A stretch of 14,066 nucleotides of DNA, from positions 1-14,066 of the forward strand of contig CALEYZ010000123.1 in the NCBI GenBank assembly GCA_937928195.1, in the 5' to 3' direction. Position 1 is the stretch's first letter. Every line of letters starts with the position of its first letter. Below, piece by piece: positions 6,602 through 14,065 of the stretch. Made by a program: the position numbers and the translations under genes. Source of the DNA: an uncultured Limnohabitans sp. (GTDB lineage Bacteria > Pseudomonadota > Gammaproteobacteria > Burkholderiales > Burkholderiaceae_C). Under the pieces are notes generated by a model. It did not search any database. It saw only the letters and a list, made by a program, of their open reading frames with translations, and had not been told where the DNA came from.

Positions 6602-7744
6602 ATGGCTGCCAAGCACTGCTTCCGCGCCTTATTTATGACTACACCGACTCAACCTGAAAATTTGCAACCGATCCCTTTGGATCAAGACATGCCGCATCGC
6701 AAAATCATTCGCCAATGGCTTTTGCCTTTGTCTGAACGCTCTACGCTGCGCGCCTTTGTGTTGCTGCTGATTGACACCGCATTGTTCATGGGCCTGATCG
6801 CGGCAACAGTGGCCCTCGAATCTGTCTGGCTCAAATTGCTGTGCGGTTTGGCCGCAGGCTTTGTCATTGGCCGCCTTTTCATCATTGGCCACGATGCTTG
6901 CCATCAAAGTCTGACACCGCACCGTGAGTTGAACAAATGGATTGGCCGTTATGCCTTCTTGTACTCGCTCACCCCTTACAGCTTGTGGGACACCGGCCAC
7001 AACGTGGTGCACCACGGCTACACCAACTTGAAGGGCGTTGACTTTGTCTGGACGCCACTCACTGCCGAAGAGTTTGCAGCGCTCGGCCCTGTCGACCGTT
7101 TGTTGCAATACTTGTACCGCAGTGGCTGGGCACCGGGTTTGTATTACCTCATTGAAATCTGGTGGAAGCGTGAGTTCTTTCCTAACAAAACACACATGCC
7201 CACACGCCGTCCGATCTTTTTCAAAGACAGCTTGTTGGTCACCGTGTTTGGCGCTGTCTGGGTGGCTGTCATGGCCTACGCCGCTGTGGCAACAGGCCAA
7301 TCTGTGGCCCTCACGCTGCTGATGGGCGTGTTGGTGCCTTTCTTGTTTTGGAACACCATGATTGGTTTTGTGGTCTATGTGCACCACACGCATGTACGCG
7401 TGTCTTGGCACAACGAAAAGTCTGCATGGACCAAGGCGCAGCCTTTTGTGTCGACCACCGTGCACCTCACCTTTCCCATGAAGATTGGCAACATGGTTCA
7501 CCACATCATGGAACACACCGCGCACCATGTGGACATGAGCATCCCGCTGTACCGTCTGAAACAAGCGCAAGCCAAGTTAGAAGAAATGCTGCCCGGCCGC
7601 ATCATCGTGCAGCCTTTCTCATGGCGCTGGTATTTCAAAACAGCCAAGGCTTGCAAGTTGTACGACTTCACACGTGAATGCTGGACTGACTTTCAAGGCC
7701 ACATGACCAGCCCTGTTCGCGGCAATTTACCCGCTAAAACTTAA
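6602..7744 (+). CDS. Membrane fatty acid desaturase
   Basis: Integral-membrane di-iron desaturase, 380 residues from the ATG at 6602. It would introduce a double bond into an acyl chain using O2 and electrons from a ferredoxin- or cytochrome-type donor. The three histidine boxes are in order: HDACH at 97-101, HNVVHH at 133-138, and HTAHH at 305-309 (within MVHHIMEHTAHHVD). An additional cluster, HHTH, lies at 261-264. Hydrophobic segments at about 50-70, 77-96, 211-230 and 236-260 flank the boxes in the usual pattern. Start is uncertain: the ATG at 6602 has only a weak GGGG upstream, and an in-frame ATG at 6635 (giving 369 residues) also lacks a ribosome site. It stands alone, divergent from the PrpD block and convergent with pgk, and ends in a strong terminator. 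Regiospecificity cannot be predicted. Relatives include acyl-lipid and carotenoid-type desaturases; length and box spacing favour an acyl-lipid enzyme. Confidence 0.93.
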   Translation: MAAKHCFRALFMTTPTQPENLQPIPLDQDMPHRKIIRQWLLPLSERSTLRAFVLLLIDTALFMGLIAATVALESVWLKLLCGLAAGFVIGRLFIIGHDACHQSLTPHRELNKWIGRYAFLYSLTPYSLWDTGHNVVHHGYTNLKGVDFVWTPLTAEEFAALGPVDRLLQYLYRSGWAPGLYYLIEIWWKREFFPNKTHMPTRRPIFFKDSLLVTVFGAVWVAVMAYAAVATGQSVALTLLMGVLVPFLFWNTMIGFVVYVHHTHVRVSWHNEKSAWTKAQPFVSTTVHLTFPMKIGNMVHHIMEHTAHHVDMSIPLYRLKQAQAKLEEMLPGRIIVQPFSWRWYFKTAKACKLYDFTRECWTDFQGHMTSPVRGNLPAKT

Positions 7745-7777
7745 AGCCGTTCGAGCATCCGCTCAAACCGCTCAAGC

Positions 7778-7809
7778 AAAAAGGCCGCTGACATCAGCGG
7801 CCTTTTTTT
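7778..7809. terminator. Bidirectional intrinsic terminator between the desaturase and pgk
   Basis: GGCCGCTGA (7783-7791) and TCAGCGGCC (7794-7802) form a perfect 9-bp GC-rich stem with a 2-nt centre. Five A residues flank it on the left (7778-7782) and seven T residues on the right (7803-7809). Read on the plus strand it ends the desaturase transcript; on the minus strand it ends pgk, whose stop codon is at 7852-7850. Confidence 0.93.
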
Positions 7810-7849
7810 GTGGTCCCGACCGCATTGCGCGGGCTGGGGCAAACGGCGT

Positions 7850-9040
7850 TTAGTGCGCGCGCTTCGTCAAAATTTCCAATGCTGGCAAAGTCTTGCCTTC
7901 CAGCATTTCCAAGAAAGCGCCGCCGCCAGTCGAGATGTAGCCCACTTGTTTCTCGATGCCGTACTTGGCAATGGCAGCCAAGGTGTCACCACCGCCCGCA
8001 ATGCTGAAAGCTTTCGATTCGGCAATGGCCTGTGCAATGACGCGTGTGCCGTTTGCAAACGCGTCAAATTCAAACACGCCGACGGGGCCATTCCACACAA
8101 TGGTGCCCGCCGCTTTGAGTTGCGTGGCCAGCTTGGCCGCCGTCTCGGGGCCAATGTCCAAAATCAAATCGTCATCGGCCACGTCCGTCGCTTTCTTCAC
8201 CGTGGCCACCGCATCGGCTGAAAAAGATTTGGCAGTGACAACGTCCGTGGGGATTGGCACTTCAGCGCCACGGGCTTTCATGATGTCGATCACCGCTTTG
8301 GCTTCTGCCAGCAAATCGGGTTCGGCCAAGCTCTTGCCAATTTTCAAACCAGCGGCCAGCATGAAGGTGTTGGCAATGCCGCCGCCCACAATCAGCTGGT
8401 CGACCTTGTCGGCCAAGCTCTTCAAAATGGTGAGCTTGGTCGACACTTTGCTGCCCGCCACAATGGCCGCCAAAGGACGCGCAGGATGCGCCAGTGCTTT
8501 GGTGATGGCGTCAATTTCTGCGGCCAGCAAAGGGCCCGCGCACGCCACTTTGGCGTACTCGGCGATGCCGTAGGTGGTGCCTTCTGCGCGGTGTGCCGTG
8601 CCAAACGCATCGTTCACAAAGATGTCGCAAAGGGCCGCCATTTTTTGCGCCAACTCGGGGTTGTTTTTTTTCTCGCCTTTGTTCACACGGCAGTTTTCAA
8701 GCAGCACCACTTGGCCTGCGGCCACGTCCACGCCGTCCACCCAATTGGCTTTGAGTGCCACATCACGGCCCAGCAACTGTGCCAAGCGCTTGGCCACAGG
8801 TGCCAATGAATCTTCGGCTTTGAACTCGCCTTCGGTGGGGCGGCCCAAATGGCTGGTGACCATGACGGCAGCGCCAGCGTCCAAGGCCATTTGAATGCAA
8901 GGAACCGATGCACGAATGCGTGTGTCTTCTGTGATGTCGCCTGCATCGTTTTGCGGCACATTCAAATCGGCACGGATGAAAACACGTTGGCCTTTGACTT
9001 TGCCTTGTTGGCACAAATCGGAAAAACGAATGACGTTCAT
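7850..9040 (-). CDS. pgk: Phosphoglycerate kinase
   Basis: Cytoplasmic glycolytic/gluconeogenic enzyme of 396 residues that transfers phosphate between 1,3-bisphosphoglycerate and ADP to give 3-phosphoglycerate and ATP. Signatures: RADLNVP at 23-29 (substrate-binding start), SHLGRP at 63-68, ENCRVNKGE around R118, DAFGTAHR with R151, the hinge/nucleotide segment AGSKVSTK at 195-202, WNGPVGVFE at 316-324, and the ATP-site loop GGGDTLAA at 349-356. Length is typical of bacterial enzymes. The ATG at 9040 begins MNVIRFSDL and has AGAGAG nearby. It is convergent with the desaturase through a shared terminator. Upstream is a 138-nt gap to azlD containing a probable promoter and a leader hairpin. 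Identification is secure. Confidence 0.99.
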   Translation of the reverse strand: MNVIRFSDLCQQGKVKGQRVFIRADLNVPQNDAGDITEDTRIRASVPCIQMALDAGAAVMVTSHLGRPTEGEFKAEDSLAPVAKRLAQLLGRDVALKANWVDGVDVAAGQVVLLENCRVNKGEKKNNPELAQKMAALCDIFVNDAFGTAHRAEGTTYGIAEYAKVACAGPLLAAEIDAITKALAHPARPLAAIVAGSKVSTKLTILKSLADKVDQLIVGGGIANTFMLAAGLKIGKSLAEPDLLAEAKAVIDIMKARGAEVPIPTDVVTAKSFSADAVATVKKATDVADDDLILDIGPETAAKLATQLKAAGTIVWNGPVGVFEFDAFANGTRVIAQAIAESKAFSIAGGGDTLAAIAKYGIEKQVGYISTGGGAFLEMLEGKTLPALEILTKRAH

Positions 9041-9081
9041 GGAAGCTCTCTTGAGTGACGAAAATGAATGTGAAACCTTCA

Positions 9082-9108
9082 GAGGCCTTGGGGTTCTTCC
9101 AAGACCTC
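9082..9108. other. Hairpin in the pgk leader
   Basis: GAGG (9082-9085) pairs with CCTC (9105-9108), and CTTGG (9087-9091) pairs with CCAAG (9099-9103), with one mismatch and a 7-nt loop. On the minus strand this lies about 40 nt before the pgk ATG and close to the predicted RNA 5' end. It lacks a T tract, so a leader or stability role is more likely than termination. Confidence 0.4.
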
Positions 9109-9122
9109 GGAGGACAAATCGA

Positions 9123-9128
9123 ATTTTA
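9123..9128 (-). promoter_or_regulatory. Putative -10 box for pgk
   Basis: TAAAAT on the minus strand matches TATAAT at five of six positions and lies 83 nt before the pgk ATG. No clear -35 hexamer sits at 16-18 nt. Transcription would start near 9116, placing the 9082-9108 hairpin at the 5' end of the RNA. Weak support. Confidence 0.3.
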
Positions 9129-9172
9129 GTTCGGCAAGCTTGCGCAAACTTACCTACCGCGTTCGTAACAAT

Positions 9173-9190
9173 TTGGGTTCACCAACCCAA
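9173..9190. other. Hairpin spanning the azlD stop codon
   Basis: TTGGGTT (9173-9179) and AACCCAA (9184-9190) form a perfect 7-bp stem with a 4-nt loop. On the minus strand the azlD TGA overlaps the loop. The following bases (ATTGTT) are only partly T-rich, so this would be a weak terminator or a 3' stabilising structure for the def-fmt-azlCD transcript. Confidence 0.4.
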
Positions 9191-9523
9191 CAGCAAATGC
9201 AGTGGCAGGAAAGCCAACATGCCCGCCACAATGGTCAAGAGCACATTGCGCCGCCAGAAATACACAGCTGCGCCGACCGCAGCGCCCATCCAGCGGGCAT
9301 CCATCCACGTGTGCAAAAACTGACCTTGTTGCATCAAGATTTCGGGCAGCACCACCGCCGCCATGGCCGCTATGGGCGCATATTGCAAACCACGCTGCGC
9401 CCAGTCAGGCAAAGCCCATTCTTCACTCGAGAAGAAAAAGAAACTGCGCGTGAGAATGGTCACGCCGGTCAAGCCCACAATCACGGCCAAGGTCCACAAG
9501 TCAGTACCTTCGAAAAAGCTCAT
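9179..9523 (-). CDS. azlD: AzlD-family small subunit of a branched-chain amino acid exporter
   Basis: Small membrane protein of 114 residues, partner of AzlC (YgaH-type relative to YgaZ). It is mainly three to four hydrophobic segments: about 10-22, 46-60, 79-90 and 96-112. The family TR motif lies near residue 25 (VTILTRSFFF), followed by the LQYAPIAAMAAVVLPEIL segment. The start ATG at 9523 overlaps the azlC stop in an ATGA arrangement, so translation is coupled; a much longer in-frame reading is merely antisense-like extension into azlC. Known family role: with AzlC, efflux of branched-chain amino acids and, for YgaZH, methionine. Substrate here is not proven. Confidence 0.92.
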   Translation of the reverse strand: MSFFEGTDLWTLAVIVGLTGVTILTRSFFFFSSEEWALPDWAQRGLQYAPIAAMAAVVLPEILMQQGQFLHTWMDARWMGAAVGAAVYFWRRNVLLTIVAGMLAFLPLHLLLGW

Positions 9524-10254
9524 GCTGTTTGTCCTTCGCGTTTGGATTGAAACCGCTCCAGGGTCATGCTCAGCACCACCGCCACACCAATGGCCAACAC
9601 AATGTTCAACTTCAAAGGCAAGTGATAGGCCGTGATGGCTGTTGCCGCCGCCACACCGGCTGCAACAATGCGCATGCGTGTGCTGGCCAAAGAGCACAAA
9701 ATACCGACCAAGCACAAAGTGCCCGCAAAGCCCAAGCCCCAAGACGTCGGAATGATGTTGGCCAAGAAGATGCCAAAGAAACTGGCCACCATCCAACTCA
9801 CCCACACAATGAAGGTGTTGCCCGCCAACGAAGCGGCTTGCGTGAGTTGCACCGCAGGCTCGTCACTGGGTTTGGCAAAGCGACGGGTGAACAGCACATA
9901 GCTGATGTCGGTGGTGAGGTAGCCGTGCACCATGCGTTCGAGGCGCGGCAAATGCATCAGGTAAGGGCGCAGGTGCAAGCTGAACACCATGAAGCGCAAG
10001 TTGACACAAAAGCCGGTGGCCAAAATCACCCAGACAGGCGCGCCCGCCACAATCAAAGGCAAGGCTGCCAACTGGGAGCTGCCCGCATACACAAAGAGCG
10101 TCATGGCAATGGCCTCCAACACGCTCATGCCCGAATTGACCATGGCCACACCCGTCATCAAGCCCCAAGCCGCAACGCCTGGCGCTTGCGGCGCCAAATC
10201 ACGCAGACCTTCCATGAAGGCAGGATGGCGGTAATTTTCAGCTTTGAAAAACAT
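9520..10254 (-). CDS. azlC: AzlC-family large subunit of a branched-chain amino acid exporter
   Basis: Inner-membrane protein of 244 residues, the large subunit of an AzlCD/YgaZH-type exporter. Family features: PGVAAWGLMTGVAMVNSGMS near the first membrane segment, then FVYAGSSQLAALPL, NLRFMVFSLHLRPYL, and TTDISYVLF, followed by two or three further membrane segments and a basic C-terminal tail. Length matches relatives of about 240-250 residues. The ATG at 10254 (MFFKAENYRH) is preferred, with AAAGG and GGTGGG elements upstream. It overlaps the end of fmt by 17 nt, which suggests coupling. An alternative is the internal ATG at 10215. The operon neighbours are def and fmt, which handle N-formylmethionine; together with family substrates this makes methionine export plausible but unproven. 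Confidence 0.94.
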   Translation of the reverse strand: MFFKAENYRHPAFMEGLRDLAPQAPGVAAWGLMTGVAMVNSGMSVLEAIAMTLFVYAGSSQLAALPLIVAGAPVWVILATGFCVNLRFMVFSLHLRPYLMHLPRLERMVHGYLTTDISYVLFTRRFAKPSDEPAVQLTQAASLAGNTFIVWVSWMVASFFGIFLANIIPTSWGLGFAGTLCLVGILCSLASTRMRIVAAGVAAATAITAYHLPLKLNIVLAIGVAVVLSMTLERFQSKREGQTA

Positions 10255-11200
10255 CGCCCACCGCGCCTTTGAAATGTCGAACGAAATCTGCCACCGGTTG
10301 GCGTTTGCCACCTGGCTTTTGCAATTGAGTGAGGCACAACACGCCCTCACCGCAAGCCACTTGCAAGCCTGCGTCGCTTACAGCCAGCAAAGTGCCGGGT
10401 GCAGCCTTTTGCGCGCTTGCAGGTGATGCTTGCAACACATGGGCTTGCCACACCTTGACCAGTTCACCGGCCATGTGTGCGGTCATGCCTGGAAAAGGAT
10501 CGAAGGCCCGCACACGTTGCGACAACAACTGCGCACTCAAAGACCAATCGATGGCCGCTTCGGCTTTTTCAATTTTGTGCGCGTAGGTCACGCCTTCGGT
10601 GGGCTGCTTGACCGGTTTGAATTGACCCACTTGCGTCAGTGCTTTCACGATCAAAGCAGCGCCCATGTCCGCCAGTTTGTCGTGCAGTGTGGCAGTGGTG
10701 TCTTGCGCCAAGATTGGCAATGTTTCTTCGAGCAACATGTCGCCCGTGTCCAGCCCCGCGTCCATCTGCATGATGGTGACGCCTGTTTGCGCATCGCCCG
10801 CTTCGATGGCGCGGTGAATCGGTGCGGCCCCGCGCCAGCGCGGCAACAGCGATGCATGAATGTTCAAGCAACCGTGCTTGGGCGCGTCCAGCACCCACTC
10901 CGGCAAGATCAAGCCGTAAGCAGCCACCACCATCACATCGGCTTGCGCTTGCGCAATGAAGGCTTGCGCTGCAGCGGCTTCGTCGGGGTACTTGCCCTCC
11001 AGCTTCAAGCTGTGTGGTTGCACCACAGGCAATCCGTGTTCAATCGCATAGTGTTTGACCGCAGAGGCTTGCAACTTCATGCCGCGGCCCGCAGGCCTGT
11101 CGGGCTGGGTGAACACACCCACAATGTCATGGCCCGCCGCGTGCAAGGCGGCCAATGCGCTGCGGGCAAATTCGGGGGTGCCCGCAAAGATCACGCGCAT
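10238..11200 (-). CDS. fmt: Methionyl-tRNA formyltransferase
   Basis: Transfers the formyl group of 10-formyltetrahydrofolate to the amino group of Met-tRNA for initiation of translation; 320 residues, typical length. The N-terminal Rossmann domain starts MRVIFAGTPEFA, with TQPDRPAGRG at 31-40. The catalytic region is NIHASLLPRWRGAAPI with N113 and H115, and MDAGLDTGDM with D151; these align with the Asn-His-Asp triad N106/H108/D144 of the E. coli enzyme. The C-terminal tRNA-binding OB-like domain occupies about 210-315. The ATG at 11200 lies 20 nt after the def stop, with a weak AGAAAG site. A TTG at 11224 would overlap def and is rejected. It is co-transcribed with def and azlCD. Confidence 0.98.
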   Translation of the reverse strand: MRVIFAGTPEFARSALAALHAAGHDIVGVFTQPDRPAGRGMKLQASAVKHYAIEHGLPVVQPHSLKLEGKYPDEAAAAQAFIAQAQADVMVVAAYGLILPEWVLDAPKHGCLNIHASLLPRWRGAAPIHRAIEAGDAQTGVTIMQMDAGLDTGDMLLEETLPILAQDTTATLHDKLADMGAALIVKALTQVGQFKPVKQPTEGVTYAHKIEKAEAAIDWSLSAQLLSQRVRAFDPFPGMTAHMAGELVKVWQAHVLQASPASAQKAAPGTLLAVSDAGLQVACGEGVLCLTQLQKPGGKRQPVADFVRHFKGAVGDVFQS

Positions 11201-11220
11201 GGATGTACTTTCTAAAAAAT

Positions 11221-11727
11221 TCAAGCGTCTTCGCGTTGCGCTTTGAGCAGCTTGGTTTTGATGCGATTGCGCTTGAGCGGTGACAGGTATTCCACAAAGA
11301 CTTTGCCCATCAAATGGTCCAGCTCATGCTGCATGCAAACTGCCAGCAAGCCATCGGCTTCTAACTCGCGGACCTGGCCATGCTCATCAGCGGCCTTGAG
11401 TTTAACGGCCACGGAACGCTCGACCCCGTCGTAAATGCCCGGCACAGACAAGCAACCCTCTTCGCCTTTCACGCGCTCTTCGCTGGCCCAGGTGATTTCG
11501 GGGTTGATCAACACCAGCGGCTGATTGCGCTCTTCGGAGGTGTCGATCACCACCACACGTTGGTGCACATTGATTTGCGTTGCGGCCAGCCCAATGCCTT
11601 GGGCGTCGTACATGGTTTCCATCATGTTGGCGACCAGCGTGCGCAGCGCGTCATCAAACTGCGTGACGGGCTTGGCCACGGTGTGCAAACGAGGATCGGG
11701 ATAGCAAAGGATGTTTAAAAGTGCCAT
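11221..11727 (-). CDS. def: Peptide deformylase
   Basis: Metalloenzyme of 168 residues that removes the formyl group from the N-terminal methionine of nascent proteins at the ribosome exit. All three signature motifs are present: GIGLAATQ at 44-51, EGCLSVP at 90-96 with metal ligand C92, and QHELDH at 133-138 with ligands H134 and H138 and catalytic E135. It is the first gene of the leftward def-fmt-azlC-azlD operon and diverges from dprA across 116 nt. The ATG at 11727 has no obvious ribosome site, but the start MALLNILCYPDPRL is exactly the family N-terminus. Confidence 0.99.
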   Translation of the reverse strand: MALLNILCYPDPRLHTVAKPVTQFDDALRTLVANMMETMYDAQGIGLAATQINVHQRVVVIDTSEERNQPLVLINPEITWASEERVKGEEGCLSVPGIYDGVERSVAVKLKAADEHGQVRELEADGLLAVCMQHELDHLMGKVFVEYLSPLKRNRIKTKLLKAQREDA

Positions 11728-11776
11728 GGTGATTTGGATTCAGCAATACCTCTATTTTCGCCAATTTAAAGAAGCC

Positions 11777-11806
11777 TTGCCCAAGTCGGCGGTAGCTTCT
11801 CACAAT
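11777..11806 (+). promoter_or_regulatory. Possible sigma-70 promoter for dprA
   Basis: TTGCCC (11777-11782) and CACAAT (11801-11806) are separated by 18 nt, each matching consensus at four of six positions. The start would be near 11813, about 30 nt before the dprA ATG. This is a weak promoter at best. The 116-nt region should also hold the def promoter on the other strand, for which I see no clear pair. Confidence 0.25.
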
Positions 11807-11831
11807 CTTCTCTTTGCCTCATACCCTCTTC

Positions 11832-11837
11832 GAAGGA
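11832..11837 (+). promoter_or_regulatory. Ribosome binding site that fixes the dprA start
   Basis: GAAGGA lies 6 nt before the ATG at 11844. It supports that ATG over the in-frame TTG at 11814, which lies upstream of this site and has none of its own. Confidence 0.7.
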
Positions 11838-11843
11838 AAAGCC

Positions 11844-13076
11844 ATGGTTTCTACACCTGAAAGTCTGCGATCTTGGCTGCGCCTGAGCCTCACCCCTGGC
11901 GTTGGCAACATCACGGCACGCGCGCTACTGAAAGCTTTTGGCTTGCCGGAAAATATTTTCCAACGCAGCTCTGCCGAGCTCCAAGCCTGGGCCAACTCTA
12001 ACGCCGTCCAGCAATTGCGCACGGTGCCAGCGGGACTGGACGCCACGGTTGAAACCACATGGGAATGGTTGAACACACCCGTGCCTTCGCGCATGACAAC
12101 ACACAAAGTCACGCAAACTGGCAGCCAGCCCATCCAAAAACGCCTGCTCACGCTGGCCGATACCGACTACCCCAGCAGCCTCTTACTCACACCCGACCCG
12201 CCTTTGCTGCTGTATGCGCTGGGCCAAACTCAGCATCTGAAACAACTCAGTCCACAAGCTTTCCAGGCCCCGCACGCTGTGGCCGTTGTGGGCAGCCGCA
12301 ACCCCACGCCGCAGGGTAGTTTGAACGCTCACGACTTTGCGTACGCCTTGTCCCAAGCCGGTCTGACGGTGGTCTCTGGTCTGGCATTGGGCATCGACAC
12401 AGCAGCTCACAAGGGTGCTTTGGCAGGTGGCACCTTGACCAACCCACTGCACACAGTGGCCGTGGTGGGCACAGGTCTTGACCGTGTTTATCCGCATCAA
12501 AATCACACATTGGCCCAACAGATTGCACAGCAAGGCCTGTTGCTCAGCGAATACCCTCTCAACACCCCGCCCATCACCGCCAACTTTCCCAAACGCAACC
12601 GCCTCATTGCAGGTTTATCACAAGGGTGTTTGGTGGTGGAAGCAGCCACGCGATCCGGCTCACTGATCACAGCCAAGCAAGCCATCGACCTGGGCAAAGA
12701 TGTGTTTGCCATTCCGGGCTCCATCCACACCACGGTGGCCAAGGGCTGTCACGACCTCATCAAGCAGGGCGCCAAGTTGGTTGACTGCGCCCAAGACATT
12801 TTGCAAGAGTTGAAAGACTTGCCAGTGAACACTTTGGCGCAAGCGGCCCCTGCGACCTTGGACAATGCGGCATCGGCCAACAACACGCGCTTGAATGAAC
12901 CTGGCCTCGCAGCGCACCTAGGGCAAACGCCCGTCGGACTGGACGAGTTGCAACAGCGAAGTGGCTTGGCCACCTCGCAACTGCAAGCACAATTGTTTCA
13001 AATGGAACTGGCCGGCACCTTAGGACGATTGCCCGGCGGCCTTTACCAACAACTCAGCAGGCAAGTCACGCGATGA
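11844..13076 (+). CDS. dprA: DNA-processing protein DprA/Smf
   Basis: Cytoplasmic single-stranded-DNA-binding protein that protects incoming DNA and loads RecA during natural transformation; 410 residues. Domain order: an N-terminal SAM/helix-hairpin-helix region with LTPGVGNITARAL at 16-28; a Rossmann-like DprA domain from about 100 to 335 with VVGSRNPTP at 148-156, SGLALGIDTAAHKGAL at 178-193, GTGLDRVYP at 209-217, FPKRNRLIAGLS at 238-249 and SGSLITAKQA at 261-270; then an Ala/Asn-rich linker and a C-terminal winged-helix domain at about 353-403. A polar stretch around residues 80-98 before the core looks like a lineage-specific insertion. The gene diverges from def and converges on secF with 35 nt between stop codons. 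Presence of dprA does not by itself prove competence. Confidence 0.97.
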   Translation: MVSTPESLRSWLRLSLTPGVGNITARALLKAFGLPENIFQRSSAELQAWANSNAVQQLRTVPAGLDATVETTWEWLNTPVPSRMTTHKVTQTGSQPIQKRLLTLADTDYPSSLLLTPDPPLLLYALGQTQHLKQLSPQAFQAPHAVAVVGSRNPTPQGSLNAHDFAYALSQAGLTVVSGLALGIDTAAHKGALAGGTLTNPLHTVAVVGTGLDRVYPHQNHTLAQQIAQQGLLLSEYPLNTPPITANFPKRNRLIAGLSQGCLVVEAATRSGSLITAKQAIDLGKDVFAIPGSIHTTVAKGCHDLIKQGAKLVDCAQDILQELKDLPVNTLAQAAPATLDNAASANNTRLNEPGLAAHLGQTPVGLDELQQRSGLATSQLQAQLFQMELAGTLGRLPGGLYQQLSRQVTR

Positions 13077-13111
13077 TGGAAGCGTGCTTGCCTCAGGGGG
13101 TTCAAGGCTTG

Positions 13112-14065
13112 TTAAACCACGGCGCCAGAGTTGGGGTCATCTGGGTCTTCGTCTTTTTTGGGCGCAGCTTTGATCAGGTCTTCCCGCTGAATGCCCAACC
13201 ACATGGCAATGGCTGCCGCCACAAACACGGACGAGTAAATGCCAAACAAAATACCAATGGTCAGGGCCATGGCAAAGTAGTGCAAAGTCTCACCACCAAA
13301 CAACAGCATCGACAGCACCATGATCTGTGTAGAACCGTGCGTGATGATGGTTCGGCTGATGGTCGAGGTGATGGCGTTGTCAATGATCTGCACCGTGTTC
13401 ATCTTGCGATAGCGGCGGAAGTTCTCGCGAATTCGGTCAAAAATCACCACCGACTCGTTCACCGAATAACCCAACACCGCCAACACGGCCGCCAACACCG
13501 CCAATGAGAACTCCCACTGGAAGAAGGCAAAGAAACCCAGAATGATGATCACGTCATGCAAGTTGGCAATGATGGCCGCCACTGAGAATTTCCACTCAAA
13601 GCGCACTGCCAAATAGAGCATGATGCCGGCCACCACAAAGGCCAAAGCCTTCAGGCCATCGGCCGCCAGTTCTTCACCCACCTGCGGGCCCACAAACTCT
13701 GTGCGGCGCAATGACGCTTCTGCGTTTTGCGCCTTCAAAGCCGTCATCAAGGTTTCGCTTTGCTGGGCAGAACTCACGCCTTTTTGCGCGGGCAAACGAA
13801 TCATCACATCGCGCGCGGTGCCAAAGTTTTGCACCTGCACATCGTTGTAACCCAAGCCCGAGACGACGCCACGCACTTGCGTCAAGTCTGCAGGTTGGCT
13901 GTAGCTCACCTCCATCACGGTGCCACCGGTGAACTCCACCGACAAGTGCAAACCGCGGCTGAACAAAAAGAACACGGCCAACAAGAAAGTCACGAACGAG
14001 ATCACGTTGAAGATCAACGCGTGCTTCATGAAGGGAATGTCTTTGCGGATTTTGAAAAATTCCAT
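13112..14065 (-). CDS. secF: Protein translocase subunit SecF
   Basis: Inner-membrane RND-type component of the SecDF complex, which uses the proton gradient to help SecYEG complete protein export; 317 residues, complete, with its ATG one base from the window edge. A first membrane segment at about 14-36 is followed by the family motif VEFTGGT at 43-49 and a periplasmic domain. FVGPQVGEEL lies at 124-132 just before the membrane bundle. The conserved LGYSVNESVVIFDRIREN sits at 198-215, and TSTISRTIITHG at 233-244 lies before the last membrane segments. The tail is charged (APKKDEDPDDPNSGAVV). In most bacteria secD lies immediately upstream, which here would be past the right edge. The gene converges with dprA; I see no intrinsic terminator in the 35 nt between their stop codons. 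Confidence 0.98.
   Translation of the reverse strand: MEFFKIRKDIPFMKHALIFNVISFVTFLLAVFFLFSRGLHLSVEFTGGTVMEVSYSQPADLTQVRGVVSGLGYNDVQVQNFGTARDVMIRLPAQKGVSSAQQSETLMTALKAQNAEASLRRTEFVGPQVGEELAADGLKALAFVVAGIMLYLAVRFEWKFSVAAIIANLHDVIIILGFFAFFQWEFSLAVLAAVLAVLGYSVNESVVIFDRIRENFRRYRKMNTVQIIDNAITSTISRTIITHGSTQIMVLSMLLFGGETLHYFAMALTIGILFGIYSSVFVAAAIAMWLGIQREDLIKAAPKKDEDPDDPNSGAVV

Noticed and set aside
6629..7570. Minus-strand open frame of 313 codons opposite the desaturase
   Set aside because: The plus strand carries the three histidine boxes and membrane segments; the minus-strand product is a composition artefact.
9524..9805. Longer AzlD reading inside azlC
   Set aside because: The translation is Cys/Gly/His-rich and unrelated to the family; the ATGA overlap at 9520-9523 gives a natural start.
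10255..10350. Longer AzlC reading inside fmt
   Set aside because: The extension overlaps fmt by over 100 nt and has no resemblance to the family N-terminus.
13077..13111. Possible terminator between convergent dprA and secF
   Set aside because: Only short imperfect complementarity and no T tract on either strand; not supported.
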